Shown: positions 51,816 through 62,024, numbered from the stretch's first letter. The stretch is 64,000 nt of DNA from Caryophanon latum (GCF_001700325.1 NZ_MATO01000031.1:59629-123628), one strand, 5' to 3'. Numbers and translations: made by a program. The notes: a model not told the origin generated them from the sequence alone.

Positions 51816-51954
51816 TTGAAATCCTCCTTAAAACAAAATATAAATATACACTTTCCGATCATGGCGAGCCATGCTTTCTTATTATATACAATAAATTGGA
51901 TCGTGTTAATGCTATGTATAAATTCGGGTTGTTGACCAAAATAGGTTGTTGATC

Positions 51955-52098
51955 GTTCTTTCATTACGGCGGACGCTTTTGGCGGGCACGACCTCAACTA
52001 ATTTTTGTCGAGTGAGATCGCCAAAAAGCTTGCCTCGATGTGAAAGCCTGACTAATAAAACATTAAAATACATTTACGGTCTATACAGTATGAAAAGT
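51955..52098. repeat. Family C dispersed repeat
   Basis: CGGACGCTTTTGGCGGGCACGACCTC and GAGATCGCCAAAAAGCTTGCCTCGATGTG form the body, with TTAAAATACATTTACGGTCTATACA at the right as in the copy at 4930. It is directly followed by a family B copy. Confidence 0.6.
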
Positions 52099-52102
52099 TA
52101 TC

Positions 52103-52396
52103 AGGTCTGTTGATTAGCTACTTGTATACAGCTGAATCGGTTGTTTTCAGCAGCAAAAATGAGATGAAGGCAGTATTGTAGTGGCATGGAGCGTGCGGCG
52201 AGACTCCTTGGGGAACAGCTCGTGCCTCAAGACCCCGTAAGCCGCGACGCAGGAGCGGTGCGGAGGCTTGAGGAAGGCGATTAGCGCACGTCCATGTGGC
52301 ATCGCCTTCATGACCAACATCGTGTTCGCCGCCCAGCCCCAGGAAAGCGAGCCGCACTACGCGAAATGCCAGTTGAATGGCTAATCAACACGCTTG
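52103..52396. repeat. Family B dispersed repeat (long copy)
   Basis: About 294 bp, from GGTCTGTTGATTAGCTAC to GGCTAATCAACACGCTTG. The ends are inverted repeats (TTGATTAGC / GCTAATCAA). The GC-rich core (CGGCGAGACTCCTTGGGG, GTAAGCCGCGACGCAGGAGC) is nearly identical to the copy at 60192. Reading frames across it are spurious. Confidence 0.85.
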
Positions 52397-52688
52397 AAAA
52401 GTTATGCCACATTCGCTAAATGCCTTCAAGTGAGACAACAAGCAAATACGCATTAACAAAATACAAGCCAAAAGACCTTGTTTTGAAAATAGAGAACAAT
52501 CTAAAGTTACAGTGCACGTTGAATCATGTATAATGACTATACGTTGTGATGAATAAATATTTTTCACTTCCATTCATGACAAATTTGTAGTATTTTACAT
52601 AGTGCAATTACGTTATGTGCGTAATGAGGTGTGCTTTTGTAACTTTGTTCGATATAATATAGATACATAAAAATGTTGGAGGAACTGT
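52397..52688. promoter_or_regulatory. AT-rich upstream region of the lipoprotein gene
   Basis: No gene is seen. A TATAAT hexamer near 52653, with a weak TGTGCT 17 bp upstream, is a plausible promoter for the lipoprotein gene at 52689. Confidence 0.45.
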
Positions 52689-53180
52689 ATGAAGAACGCT
52701 TTTTTTATAACGGGGTTGGCAGCGTTATGCATATTGACAGCTTGCCAAGGTGAGGAAGTGAACGTAAAGGAGCAGCAAGCGATAAAGTTAAATGCAGGTG
52801 ATGTTCCAGCACGTTATACGATTTATCAGGAGAAATATGAGGAAGCGCTTGCACATGTCGTCATGTTAGAGCGTGAATTACAAAGCGATGAAATTGAGGA
52901 GCTAAAGGCGCATTATGGACAGCGCGTGACGATTTGGAAAGATTATATGAATGAGCTGTTAGGTGAGTTGAAAATTAGTACGTCTGAGGAGCAATGGGCG
53001 CAAATTTTTGCACAGCAGGAACGTTGGTATCCACAAATGGAAACGGTTTCGAATGAAGCGGCAGCGAATGCACGTTCTAATATGGAGATTATAGCGTACT
53101 TAGAAAAAAAGGAAGATGCGATGCAAATTCGAGCGCGTTATTTGCTTGATGAATACTATTTCAAACGACAGCTTCCATAA
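52689..53180 (+). CDS. LprI-like (DUF1311) lipoprotein 1
   Basis: A 163-residue lipoprotein: the lipobox ILTAC places the lipidated Cys at 19. The mature part is helical with EKYEEALAHVVMLERELQSD and an EEQWAQIFAQQERWYPQME stretch, in the style of LprI/DUF1311 proteins, which have a QxxWxxxRD core and in some cases inhibit lysozyme. The second example at 59502 has a clearer core. GGAGGAAC precedes the ATG. The gene is likely single. Confidence 0.65.
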   Translation: MKNAFFITGLAALCILTACQGEEVNVKEQQAIKLNAGDVPARYTIYQEKYEEALAHVVMLERELQSDEIEELKAHYGQRVTIWKDYMNELLGELKISTSEEQWAQIFAQQERWYPQMETVSNEAAANARSNMEIIAYLEKKEDAMQIRARYLLDEYYFKRQLP

Positions 53181-53252
53181 GCAAATGAGTAGCTATTTTG
53201 TACTGCTGTTAGTATACTTGTCGCAGTACATGAAGATTTTGGAGGGAATATA

Positions 53253-53798
53253 TTGAGTATTTATCACTATGTAGTAAAAAAACCGACTGGTGAAGAAACA
53301 ACATTGGAGGCGTATCGTAATGATGTGCTGTTAATTGTAAATACAGCAAGCCAATGTCAATTTACATATCAATACGAAGATTTGCAAAAGCTGTATGCAA
53401 AATATGCGGCACAACGTTTTACAGTTTTATCGTTTCCTTCGAATGAATTTGGAGAGCAAAATCCTGAAGATAGCGTGGCGACAGCGAGCCAATGTATGCT
53501 ACAGTATGGCGTAGAATACCCAGTATTTGAAAAAATTTGCGTGAATGGATCAAACGCACATCCGTTGTATCAGCATTTAAAGCAGGCAGTTGCATATGAG
53601 CCATTGCCGCGCAACACGATGCAAGAAAAGATGTTGTACAATTCGATTCAAGAGCATTACCCAGACAATTTATTAGGTAACAATATTCGCTGGAATTTCA
53701 CGAAGTTTTTAGTAGATCGTGCAGGCAATGTCGTCAAGCGTTTTGAGCCGAATACATCAATGTTAGACGTAGAAGCAGCGATTGCGGAGCTACTATAG
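53253..53798 (+). CDS. Glutathione peroxidase family protein (BsaA-like)
   Basis: A 181-residue thiol peroxidase, starting with TTG after GGAGGG (6 nt). Cys35 in NTASQCQFTYQYE is the peroxidatic residue. FPSNEFGEQNPE aligns with the usual FPCNQFGxQEP and keeps the catalytic Gln, but two flanking residues differ. RWNFTKFLVDRAG supplies the Trp and Asn of the tetrad. It reduces peroxides with thioredoxin or low-molecular-weight thiols in the cytoplasm. Confidence 0.9.
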   Translation: MSIYHYVVKKPTGEETTLEAYRNDVLLIVNTASQCQFTYQYEDLQKLYAKYAAQRFTVLSFPSNEFGEQNPEDSVATASQCMLQYGVEYPVFEKICVNGSNAHPLYQHLKQAVAYEPLPRNTMQEKMLYNSIQEHYPDNLLGNNIRWNFTKFLVDRAGNVVKRFEPNTSMLDVEAAIAELL

Positions 53799-53900
53799 TT
53801 ACATAAGCAGTGAAAGAAGGTGGAGAGACTTCTTTTGCTGCTTATTTTTTGTCGTGATGGAAGCATTTTTTGCGTATAATGAAATGGAGGAGATGATAAT

Positions 53901-54533
53901 ATGAAAAAATGGATGAAGGCAATCGCATTAACGAGCTGTGCGATGGCGCTCGTTGCATGCAGTAGCGAAGAAGAAACGACAGAGACGGTAGAACATTATT
54001 CAAAAGACGTAACGGAAAATCCAATCGTGACGATTACGATGGAAAACGACGAGCAAATTGTCGTTGAGCTAGAGCCAAAAATTGCACCGAACACAGTTGC
54101 TAATTTCGTATCGCTTATTGAGGACGATTTTTATGACGGCACGACGTTTCACCGCGTCATTCCAGACTTTATGATTCAAGGTGGCGACCCAGAAGGTACA
54201 GGTATGGGCGGTCCAGATTATACGATTGACGGGGAGTTTACAAATAACGGCTTTGACAACACGTTAAAGCATGAGCGCGGTGTCATTTCGATGGCGCGCT
54301 CACAGGACCCTGATTCGGCAGGCTCGCAGTTTTTCATTATGGTAGCGGATGCGGAAAGCTTAGATGATGAGTATGCAAGCTTCGGCCGCGTAATTGAAGG
54401 GATGGACGTTGTCGATGCGATCGTAAACGTTGAGCGTGATAGTAGCGATAAGCCGCTTGAAGCACAAGTAATGAAAGATGTTGAAGTCGATACGAAAGGC
54501 TTTGACTATCCAGCACCAGAAACGAACAAGTAA
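53901..54533 (+). CDS. Cyclophilin-type peptidyl-prolyl isomerase lipoprotein
   Basis: A 210-residue lipoprotein with lipobox LVAC (Cys20) and an acidic linker to about residue 40. The cyclophilin domain (about 41-195) has FHRVIPDFMIQGGDPEGTG and GSQFFIMVADAESLDD, with the catalytic Arg and Phe in place. It would fold exported proteins at the outer face of the membrane. GGAGG precedes the ATG and a terminator follows, so it is monocistronic. Confidence 0.92.
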   Translation: MKKWMKAIALTSCAMALVACSSEEETTETVEHYSKDVTENPIVTITMENDEQIVVELEPKIAPNTVANFVSLIEDDFYDGTTFHRVIPDFMIQGGDPEGTGMGGPDYTIDGEFTNNGFDNTLKHERGVISMARSQDPDSAGSQFFIMVADAESLDDEYASFGRVIEGMDVVDAIVNVERDSSDKPLEAQVMKDVEVDTKGFDYPAPETNK

Positions 54534-54551
54534 CATCATGATGTAATGAAT

Positions 54552-54597
54552 GAAAGCGTGAGGAATGACAATCACTTGTCATCTTCGCGCTTTTTTC
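54552..54597 (+). terminator. Terminator after the cyclophilin gene
   Basis: GAAAGCGTGAGGAATGACA pairs imperfectly with TGTCATCTTCGCGCTTTTTTC. Confidence 0.75.
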
Positions 54598-54829
54598 ATT
54601 TGTGTGAAGCTGTTCCTTTCAATGTAGTAAGTTATCGCGATATATTGAATGGATATTATATATCGCTTATTTTTTGGACGAAATATAGGGAATGAAACGA
54701 AATATTAAAGTTTTTATACATTAAATTAGTTCTTTTTGCTTTGTTTTATTAGGATTAATACCCGTATAATAATGTTTGTTGTATAATCTTATTGGGTAAA
54801 AAGAATTATTGTTAAGGAGGGAATTTCAT

Positions 54830-56911
54830 ATGAAAAAAGGAATTGTTTTTAAGTTATCAGCGATTATTATTTGTTCGTTTTTATTATTCTTTGCAATTAA
54901 CGCGGCGATGACATTATGGGTTGTACGTGGCGATTCAACTGAAAAAATGGAAGAGCTAGCGCAATCGAATACGCGTGAAATGGCAAAGGAAATTGAAATA
55001 ACGTTAGAGCAAACATTAAGCTATTTAGAAACTGAAAGACGCAACATTTTAACATTATATGAAGCGGGACAATTAACAGGCGATGCGATTTTAAACATGC
55101 GCTATGCGAATTTACTTGCGAACGATAAATTAATCGGTTCATCCACTGTGCTAAGTCCAGGTGTTGTTGACATTACGTCAGATCGTGCACAAGCGTTCGT
55201 CAATGAGGAAGGCTATTTCCTACCGTACATTTATTATAGCGACGGTGAATTAATTGTTGAACCGGTGTTAGAGTTTAAAGGGCAAGATTGGTATGAGTTA
55301 CCGATTGCAGAGAAGCGCGAAATTTTAACGGATCCGTATGAGTATGATACAGGCAGTGAAGTACTGCAAATGGTTACGCTTAGTGTGCCAATTATTACAG
55401 ACGATGGCAAGGTGCTCGGTGGAATGTTCACAGACTTTCCATTAGACTTCGTTGGTGAAGTATTAGCAGCTTACAGTCAAGACGGAAGCAGCCAGCGTGC
55501 ATTAACAGCGAGTGGCTACATTATGAGCACATACAATAAAGAAGAAGAAGTCGGTAAAAATTTATTCGAGCTTTATCCACATACAGCAGAAATTAATGAA
55601 GCGATACAAAACGGGGAAGATTTGTCAAGCTATTCCAATGCGACGAGCCAGCGTGTATTAACGACATACATTCCGATTCAAGTTGGAGACATTGAAGAAA
55701 ATTGGTTTGTTGAATCGGTCGTACCAGAAAGCTATATTTTAGGAACGTATAACAGCTTATTCATTCAATCCATCATATCAGCAATTGCGATTTCGTTATT
55801 GCTAGCGGCCATTGTCATTTTCGTGCTACGCAAATATTTAGCGCCATTATCGCATATGCAATCAGCGTTAATGAAAGCAGCAGGTGGCGATTTAACGGTC
55901 GGAATTGATGACAAAGAATTTTCACAAGACGAAATCGGCAGCGTGGCGACGTCGTATAACGATATGCGTCAACGAATGTCACACGTAATTCAAGACGTAA
56001 AGGATGCATCTGAGCAAGTTAACAAAAACGCAAGCTCGATGCACAATGCGATGAACGACGTGTCACAGCTTACAAACACTGTATCAAGCGCGGTGTTGGA
56101 AATTTCACAAGGTGTGCAAGCGCAAACGGAAAATATTGAAATGGCCAATCATCGCATGGTCGGCTTAGGTGAGTTAATTGACGACGTATCGCGCGTGTCA
56201 GCAGAAATGACGCATCATATTCAAGCATCGACAGAGCAAGCGGCAAAAGGTATGAGTGAAGTGAGCCAATTAAAGGAGCATAACGAGTTAACGAACGAGG
56301 TCAATGATGAGCTAAACGTTCAAATGAGCGAGCTCGTAACGCAAATTGATAGCATTAATACGATTATGAAAACGATTCAAGATATTGCGGCACAGACGAA
56401 TTTACTTGCGCTAAATGCGGCGATTGAAGCAGCACGTGCAGGGGAAGCGGGGAAAGGATTTGCGGTCGTAGCTGACGAAGTACGTAAGCTTGCCGAGCAG
56501 TCACATCGAGAAACGGAAAACGTACAGCAAACAGTGCAGCACATTTTGCAAGCATCGGCACAAACGCAGCAAGTAGTCGCAAAAAGCGCCGATATTATGG
56601 TGTCACAAACAGAATCGGTCGTGCAAACAGAGCGTGCGTTTGAGCAACAGCTACATTTCGGTGAGACGTTAGCACGAGAAATCGAGCAATTGATCGAAAA
56701 GCTAAGCACGATGGTGACAGAAAAAGAGCAAGTGTTAAGCGATATGGAAAGCATTTCAGCCATTTCAGAGCAATCTGCCGCAACTGCAGAAGAAGTAGCC
56801 GCTTCTGCAAACGAGCAGCGCGATGAAATTGATCACGTGAAGCAAATGGTAGGCGAGTTGCATCAAGTAGCAGATGAGCTGCGTAAGCAAACAGAGAAGT
56901 TTTACGTTTAA
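54830..56911 (+). CDS. Methyl-accepting chemotaxis protein with dCache-like sensor
   Basis: A 693-residue receptor. The ATG at 54830 follows AAGGAGGG by 8 nt. Membrane helix 1 (about 10-33) is followed by a 250-residue extracytoplasmic domain with [20 protein letters not shown] and [16 protein letters not shown], typical of dCache sensors. Membrane helix 2 (about 302-325) and HAMP (about 326-380) lead into the signalling domain with the tip [20 protein letters not shown]. dCache domains often bind amino acids, amines or organic acids; here the ligand is unknown. Confidence 0.93.
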   Translation: MKKGIVFKLSAIIICSFLLFFAINAAMTLWVVRGDSTEKMEELAQSNTREMAKEIEITLEQTLSYLETERRNILTLYEAGQLTGDAILNMRYANLLANDKLIGSSTVLSPGVVDITSDRAQAFVNEEGYFLPYIYYSDGELIVEPVLEFKGQDWYELPIAEKREILTDPYEYDTGSEVLQMVTLSVPIITDDGKVLGGMFTDFPLDFVGEVLAAYSQDGSSQRALTASGYIMSTYNKEEEVGKNLFELYPHTAEINEAIQNGEDLSSYSNATSQRVLTTYIPIQVGDIEENWFVESVVPESYILGTYNSLFIQSIISAIAISLLLAAIVIFVLRKYLAPLSHMQSALMKAAGGDLTVGIDDKEFSQDEIGSVATSYNDMRQRMSHVIQDVKDASEQVNKNASSMHNAMNDVSQLTNTVSSAVLEISQGVQAQTENIEMANHRMVGLGELIDDVSRVSAEMTHHIQASTEQAAKGMSEVSQLKEHNELTNEVNDELNVQMSELVTQIDSINTIMKTIQDIAAQTNLLALNAAIEAARAGEAGKGFAVVADEVRKLAEQSHRETENVQQTVQHILQASAQTQQVVAKSADIMVSQTESVVQTERAFEQQLHFGETLAREIEQLIEKLSTMVTEKEQVLSDMESISAISEQSAATAEEVAASANEQRDEIDHVKQMVGELHQVADELRKQTEKFYV

Positions 56912-56944
56912 TGTTGTGGATGCGTCCTTTTTAAATAGTGATTT

Positions 56945-57106
56945 AGTAACTAAGCTGAAATGAACGCTGTATATGAGTGGCAGGAAGTGCGCGGCGAGAC
57001 TACTAGTGGAGAAGCTCATGACAAACGTTTCGCTACCGAGCTTAAGGACATTGATCTACCTCGAGTAATCGCAAGCCGCAATATGCTAGTTAATCAACAT
57101 GTTTAA
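56945..57106. repeat. Degenerate family B repeat
   Basis: AAGCTGAAATGAACGCTGTATATGAGTGGC and GCGCGGCGAGACTACTAGTGG match family B. GCCGCAATATGC and TTAATCAACATGTTTA form the right end. Confidence 0.65.
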
Positions 57107-57115
57107 TGTTTCATA

Positions 57116-57159
57116 AAAGGCTGTGTCGTCGTTTAAAGACAATGACACAGCCTTTTTTT
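57116..57159 (+). terminator. Terminator after the dCache chemoreceptor
   Basis: The stem AAGGCTGTGTC / TGACACAGCCTT is followed by TTTTT, downstream of the repeat. Confidence 0.85.
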
Positions 57160-57228
57160 ACGTTGTAAGCACATATTTTGCATATAGCGCAAAAATTTAT
57201 TAAATTGAGTAAAGAAGGAGGAATTAAC

Positions 57229-58317
57229 ATGACATTATTTCAACCATTCACGTTGCCAAACGGAGTGAGTTTACGCAATCGCTTCGTTATGGCACCGATG
57301 ACTACATATGCAGGGCTTGACAACGGCGACGTATCGAACGAGGAGCTTACGTATTACCGCGAGCGCGCAAACGGGGTTGGCATGCTCATTACCGCATGCG
57401 CGCACGTAGCCGCAAACGGACAAGCGTTTCCTGGGCAAATTGCCGCACATGACGATGCATTCATTCCGAGTTTACGCCGCATCGCACAGACGATTCAACA
57501 AGGCGGGGCAAAGGCGGTGCTACAAATTCATCACGGCGGACGCCAGGCGAGAAAAGCGCTCGTGCCAAACGAGGATATCGTCAGCGCTTCAGCTGTTGTC
57601 GGCAGTCACGGAGAGCTTGCACGCGAGGCGACGACAGCTGAAGTTGATGCGCTTGTTGATGCGTATGCACAAGCAACTCGCCGCGCCATCACAGCGGGCT
57701 TTGATGGCGTCGAAATTCACGGGGCAAACACGTACCTCATTCAGCAATTTTTCTCAGGCTTTACGAATAAGCGCACCGACAAATACGGTGGCACGCTTGA
57801 GAAACGATTAACGTTCCCGCTCGCCGTGGCAGAAGCGGTGCTCAATATGAAAAAGGCGCACGCAAGCGAAGATTTTATTATCGGTTACCGCTTCAGCCCA
57901 GAGGAAGCAGAAGATGACGGCATTACGATGGATGACACAGCGGTATTGCTTGCACGCTTGCAGCAGCTACCGCTTGATTACATGCACATTTCCCTTGGCG
58001 ATTACCGTTCGACGACGCATCGCTACGTAAAAGGCGAGGTGAACCGCATTCGTGAAGTGCGTGCGTTGTTGCGTGATGATTTACCGATAATCGGTGTCGG
58101 CTCGATTTATGAGGCGCATGACGCAGAGGAAGCACATGCGCTCGGAGCAGATTTCGTCGCACTTGGGCGCGCATTGTTAATCGAGCCGCAATGGGTAGAG
58201 AAAGTCAAAGCAGGCGAAGGGGTCGCAACAACGATGGATGCAAGCAACCCGCAAGCGATTCCGCCGAAAATGTTTGACATGCTGCGTTCGCATGCAGGGT
58301 GGATTCCAGGGCTATAA
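57229..58317 (+). CDS. Old Yellow Enzyme-family NAD(P)H:flavin oxidoreductase
   Basis: A 362-residue FMN enzyme with a TIM barrel. The ATG at 57229 follows AAGGAGG. FVMAPMTTYAGLDNG is the FMN-site opening; QIHHGGRQARKALVPN, GFDGVEIHGANTYLIQQFF and KRTDKYGGTLEKRL follow the class order, and GVGSIYEAHDAEEAHALGAD with FVALGRALL bind FMN phosphate. It reduces activated alkenes or other electrophiles; the natural substrate is not clear. Similar to B. subtilis YqiG. Single-gene unit between two repeats. Confidence 0.9.
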   Translation: MTLFQPFTLPNGVSLRNRFVMAPMTTYAGLDNGDVSNEELTYYRERANGVGMLITACAHVAANGQAFPGQIAAHDDAFIPSLRRIAQTIQQGGAKAVLQIHHGGRQARKALVPNEDIVSASAVVGSHGELAREATTAEVDALVDAYAQATRRAITAGFDGVEIHGANTYLIQQFFSGFTNKRTDKYGGTLEKRLTFPLAVAEAVLNMKKAHASEDFIIGYRFSPEEAEDDGITMDDTAVLLARLQQLPLDYMHISLGDYRSTTHRYVKGEVNRIREVRALLRDDLPIIGVGSIYEAHDAEEAHALGADFVALGRALLIEPQWVEKVKAGEGVATTMDASNPQAIPPKMFDMLRSHAGWIPGL

Positions 58318-58385
58318 TGATTATGAAAAGGCGAATGGACGAGTTATGTTCATTCGTCGTTTTCATGTTGCATGATCTCATCATT

Positions 58386-58488
58386 AGGTTCATCACCGCA
58401 AGCTTGGGTTGACGAATACAGGTTGCTTTAGCCGAGCTTTGGGAACGCGAGCGACTGCCCATGTATTGGCGAATGAACACGCTTAGAT
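58386..58488. repeat. Truncated chimeric family A/B repeat
   Basis: GTTCATCACCGCAAGCTTGGGTTGACG is a family A end and AATGAACACGCTTAG resembles a family B right end, with the middle lost. It lies between the Old Yellow Enzyme and MBL genes. Confidence 0.55.
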
Positions 58489-58563
58489 GAAAAGCTAATT
58501 ATTGACGAACGAACGGATGCACTATGCTATAATAGAAAAATATAGACAAAGGGGGTTGTTTTC

Positions 58564-59505
58564 ATGACAATTGCAACAGAAATCGCACAAAATATATACG
58601 TAGTGGACGCACTTGACGGCGGTATTGTCGAGCGCACAGGTATTTACATCGTGAAGCGCGCCAAAATCGCCATTATTGACACGTGCACGAGCAAGGCAGT
58701 ACCGCGCATTTTAGAGGCGCTCGACGAATTAAACATTGCGCGTGAGGCGGTTGATTATTTAATCGTGACGCACGTGCATTTAGACCATGCAGGCGGAGCA
58801 GGGTTACTGTTACAATCGCTGCCGAATGCGACATTTTACGTGCATCCTAAAGGGGCGCGCCATTTAATTGATCCATCTCGCTTAATCGACAGTGCGCGCT
58901 CAGTGTACGGCGAGCAGTTTAACGACTTGTTTGACCCGATTGTGCCCATTCCACAGGAGCGCGTCGTATTAGCGGAGCATGATAGCCGCATTTCGATGGG
59001 TGATGCAGATTTCGTGTTTTATGACACACCAGGGCATGCGCGTCACCACATTTCGATTTATGATGAGGCGACAAATAGCATGTTCGTTGGCGATACGACT
59101 GGCGTAAACTTCCCGGTGTTAACGAAGGCTGGCTATGATATCGTGTTGCCGTCAACTTCACCGAACCAATACAATCCAGACGAAATGGAAGCGTCGATTG
59201 CGTTTTATGAAAGCTTAGCGCTTGATCGCATTTTCCTCGGGCATTATAGCAAAGTCGAGCCACCGACGCATGCGTATGAGCAAGTGCGCTACTGGACGCC
59301 GATTTTCCTACAGCGTACCGAGCAAGCGATTGCCGAAGCACCGGACGCACCAGTGGATCGTTTAACGGAGCTACTGTTTGCGGACATTGCTGAGCATGCT
59401 GCGCAAAACGGTTATACAGGGGAGCTGAAGCAACACATTGCAAGCGACGTCATCGTATCATCGCAAGGGCTTGTGCATTATTTCGCAACACGAGGTGACC
59501 GATGA
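58564..59505 (+). CDS. MBL-fold metallohydrolase
   Basis: A 313-residue protein with the dinuclear metal site THVHLDHAGG (His70, His72, Asp74, His75), then His-containing DTPGHARHHISIY and VGDTTGVNF, and a final GHYSKV. These match glyoxalase II-like hydrolases of Firmicutes. The substrate, possibly a thioester, lactone or ester, is not fixed by sequence. AAAGGGGG precedes the ATG. The stop overlaps the ATG of the next lipoprotein gene by four bases (ATGA), so the two are coupled. Confidence 0.85.
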   Translation: MTIATEIAQNIYVVDALDGGIVERTGIYIVKRAKIAIIDTCTSKAVPRILEALDELNIAREAVDYLIVTHVHLDHAGGAGLLLQSLPNATFYVHPKGARHLIDPSRLIDSARSVYGEQFNDLFDPIVPIPQERVVLAEHDSRISMGDADFVFYDTPGHARHHISIYDEATNSMFVGDTTGVNFPVLTKAGYDIVLPSTSPNQYNPDEMEASIAFYESLALDRIFLGHYSKVEPPTHAYEQVRYWTPIFLQRTEQAIAEAPDAPVDRLTELLFADIAEHAAQNGYTGELKQHIASDVIVSSQGLVHYFATRGDR

Positions 59506-60134
59506 GCAAACGACTATTAATGAGCATGACCGTCGCTTCTTCGTTACTGCTTGTAGCATGTCAAGACGATGCACCAGTAGAGGAAACGACGGAAGTAGCG
59601 GTGGAGCAAGAGCAGGCGAAAGAAACGACGACCGACGTAATAGAGCAAGTGGAAGAGACGACAACGCAAGTATCGGTAGAGGAAGCGGCGGAAGAAGATG
59701 CGAAAATTAACGTCGTGCCACCGACTGAGCCTGCAGCACAAGTAGAGGAGCCTGTTTCACAAACGACGACTTCGTTATTTACACAGTACGAGCAAAAGTT
59801 AAGTGCGACGGCAGCGAGTGCTGAACGTGTATACGACAACGCGATGACGACGATTGAAATGGAAGAAGCGGCGCAGCAAGCATTTTCGTTGTGGGACGCG
59901 CTCTTAAACGAAATGTACGGCGTGTTAAAGAACGAACTATCGGCGGCGGATTTTGAAGAGTTGCGTGCCGACCAACGCGAATGGATTGCTGAGCGTGACG
60001 ACTACGCGACGTATCAGGCGACCGAGCAAGCAAACGGTGGCAGCGCGTACACGATGCTCTACATTGATGCGCAGGCCCAATATACAGCGCAGCGTTGTTC
60101 AGATTTTTTATACGACTTCATGGTCAGTTTATAA
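59502..60134 (+). CDS. LprI-like (DUF1311) lipoprotein 2
   Basis: A 210-residue lipoprotein with lipobox LVAC (Cys20), then a Glu/Thr-rich linker (about 24-90). The C-terminal domain (about 92-210) has LWDALLNEMYGVLKNELSAA and DFEELRADQREWIAERDDYA, the QREWxxxRD core of the LprI/DUF1311 family. Some family members inhibit lysozyme, so a wall-protection role is possible. It overlaps the metallohydrolase gene (ATGA), which is an unusual partner for such a lipoprotein. Confidence 0.8.
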   Translation: MSKRLLMSMTVASSLLLVACQDDAPVEETTEVAVEQEQAKETTTDVIEQVEETTTQVSVEEAAEEDAKINVVPPTEPAAQVEEPVSQTTTSLFTQYEQKLSATAASAERVYDNAMTTIEMEEAAQQAFSLWDALLNEMYGVLKNELSAADFEELRADQREWIAERDDYATYQATEQANGGSAYTMLYIDAQAQYTAQRCSDFLYDFMVSL

Positions 60135-60136
60135 TC

Positions 60137-60179
60137 AAAAGCACGAACGGAGGCAATGAAGCTTCTGTTCGTGCTTTTG
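60137..60179 (+). terminator. Terminator after the second LprI-like gene
   Basis: The perfect stem AAAAGCACGAAC / GTTCGTGCTTTT with an inner GGAG/CTTC pairing. Confidence 0.9.
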
Positions 60180-60191
60180 TTTGTATTAAAT

Positions 60192-60503
60192 CAGGTCTGT
60201 TGATTCGCCACTTTTATACAGCTGAATTGGTTGTTTTCAGCAGCAAAACTGACATGAATGCAGCATTGTAGTGGCATGGAGCGTGCGGCGAGACTCCTTG
60301 GGGAACAGCTCGTGTCTCAAGACCCCGTAAGCCGCGACGCAGGAGCGGTGCGGAGGCTTGAGGAGCCACGTCCATGTGGCATCACCTTCATGACCAACAT
60401 CGTGTTCGCCGCCGAGCCCCAGGACTTTTGCGACGAGTAACCGCAGGAGCACCGCGAGCCGCACGACGTTCACTGCCTATTTGCTGTCTAATCAACATGC
60501 TTC
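60192..60503. repeat. Family B dispersed repeat (longest copy)
   Basis: About 312 bp, from AGGTCTGTTGATTCGCCAC to TCTAATCAACATGCTTCG. Its left two thirds are almost identical to the copy at 52103, including GAGCGTGCGGCGAGACTCC and TGGCATCACCTTCATGACCA. Part of the right side differs (ACTTTTGCGACGAGTAACCG). Confidence 0.85.
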
Positions 60504-60506
60504 GTA

Positions 60507-62024
60507 TTAAATATCAATTTTCAACGTTTCGCCAGGTCCCATCGGTAAGCCGAGTAGTAACCATACAGCGAATAAAATAATCCACATCATCGCAAAGAAT
60601 AGCGAATACGGAATGAGTGCTGAAATTAACGTACCCATTTTAATATTTTTATCATACTTTTTCGCAAATGCTAGCAACATCGCGAAGTAAGCAAGAAGCG
60701 GTGTAATCGGGTTCGTGATCGAGTCACCAACGCGGTACGCCATTTGTGTAACAGCTGGTGAGTAGCCTAAATACATAAACATCGGTACGAAAATTGGCGC
60801 AAGCAACACCCATTTCGCCGATGCAGATGCCATTAGTAAGTTCACAAGTGCAACGATAAAGATAAAGCCGATAAACATTGGCACACCCGTGAAGTTCATC
60901 GCTTGTAATGCTTCTGCCCCTTTAATCGCTAAAATTGTGCCGATATTACTCCAGCTAAAGAATGCGATCATCTGTGCTGCAACGAACGCTAATACGATAA
61001 ATGATGATAAGTCGCTCATCGCTTTAAACATCATGCCAGCAACGTCACGGTCTGATTTAATCGTACCGACAACGACACCGTACACAATGCCAGGAATTAA
61101 AAATAAGAATAACATAATTGGCACGATGCCTGACATGAATGGCGATTGTAAAAATGCGCCATTTTCACCGCGTAATAAGCCGTCTGCCGGTAAAACCATA
61201 CATAAAATAAGTCCGATATATACAAGCGCTGAGCCGATTGCTGCCCACATCGCTTTATTTTCCTGTGGCGTTACTTTTTCAAGCACTTCCACTTGCCCTT
61301 CGTATTTGCCAAAGCGTGGTTCGACAATTTTCACCGTTACCCACGTTGCAACGAACACTAAAAATACAGTCGACACAGCCATGAAGTAATAGTTCATCGT
61401 CGCTGCCCCAACGAAGTCAGCGTTTACAAGCTTCGCGGATTCTTCTGTAATGCCGGCGAGTAATACGTCTAAAGAAGTAATTAAAATGTTTGCGCTGAAA
61501 CCACCTGCAATTGCCGCATACGCCGCAACCATGCCGACAATTGGGTGACGTCCGATGCTTAAGAAAATCATTGCCGCAATCGGTGGTAAAATGATGTACG
61601 CCGCATCTGTTGCGACACTACCGAAAATAGCTGTGAAAATGAGTACTGGCACGATTAATTTTTTCGGTGCACTTAATACCGTTTTCTTCATCACCGTCGT
61701 AATTAAACCACTATGCTCGGCAACCCCAATCCCGATCATCGCCACAATAACGATGCCAAGCGGCGCAAAGCTTGTGAAGTTCGTTACCATACCGGTTAAA
61801 ATTTGATGCAGCCCTTCACGCGATAGTAAGTTAACAACTTCTAGCTGCTCGCCGTTTGATGGGCTAATCGCTGTAATGCCGATTTTATGTAACACCCATG
61901 ATGCCGCTAATACAAGTACTGCGAGCATCGCAAAAATTGTAATCGGGTCTGGCAATTTGTTTCCGGCTACTTCAATGCCGTTTAAAAATCGGTCAATCAA
62001 CGTTTTTTTCTGTTTCTTTTCCAT
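60507..62024 (-). CDS. AbgT-family transporter
   Basis: A 505-residue membrane protein with about 11-13 helices. Landmarks are DRFLNGIEVAGNKLPDPITI near the N-terminus, GIGVAEHSGLITTVMKK, and GDSITNPITPLLAYFAMLLA near the C-terminus, all typical of AbgT (p-aminobenzoyl-glutamate transporter) proteins. Some family members also export sulphonamides. AAGAGGAGGTTATTTT precedes the ATG. It is a single gene and no neighbour gives the substrate. Confidence 0.9.
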   Translation of the reverse strand: MEKKQKKTLIDRFLNGIEVAGNKLPDPITIFAMLAVLVLAASWVLHKIGITAISPSNGEQLEVVNLLSREGLHQILTGMVTNFTSFAPLGIVIVAMIGIGVAEHSGLITTVMKKTVLSAPKKLIVPVLIFTAIFGSVATDAAYIILPPIAAMIFLSIGRHPIVGMVAAYAAIAGGFSANILITSLDVLLAGITEESAKLVNADFVGAATMNYYFMAVSTVFLVFVATWVTVKIVEPRFGKYEGQVEVLEKVTPQENKAMWAAIGSALVYIGLILCMVLPADGLLRGENGAFLQSPFMSGIVPIMLFLFLIPGIVYGVVVGTIKSDRDVAGMMFKAMSDLSSFIVLAFVAAQMIAFFSWSNIGTILAIKGAEALQAMNFTGVPMFIGFIFIVALVNLLMASASAKWVLLAPIFVPMFMYLGYSPAVTQMAYRVGDSITNPITPLLAYFAMLLAFAKKYDKNIKMGTLISALIPYSLFFAMMWIILFAVWLLLGLPMGPGETLKIDI

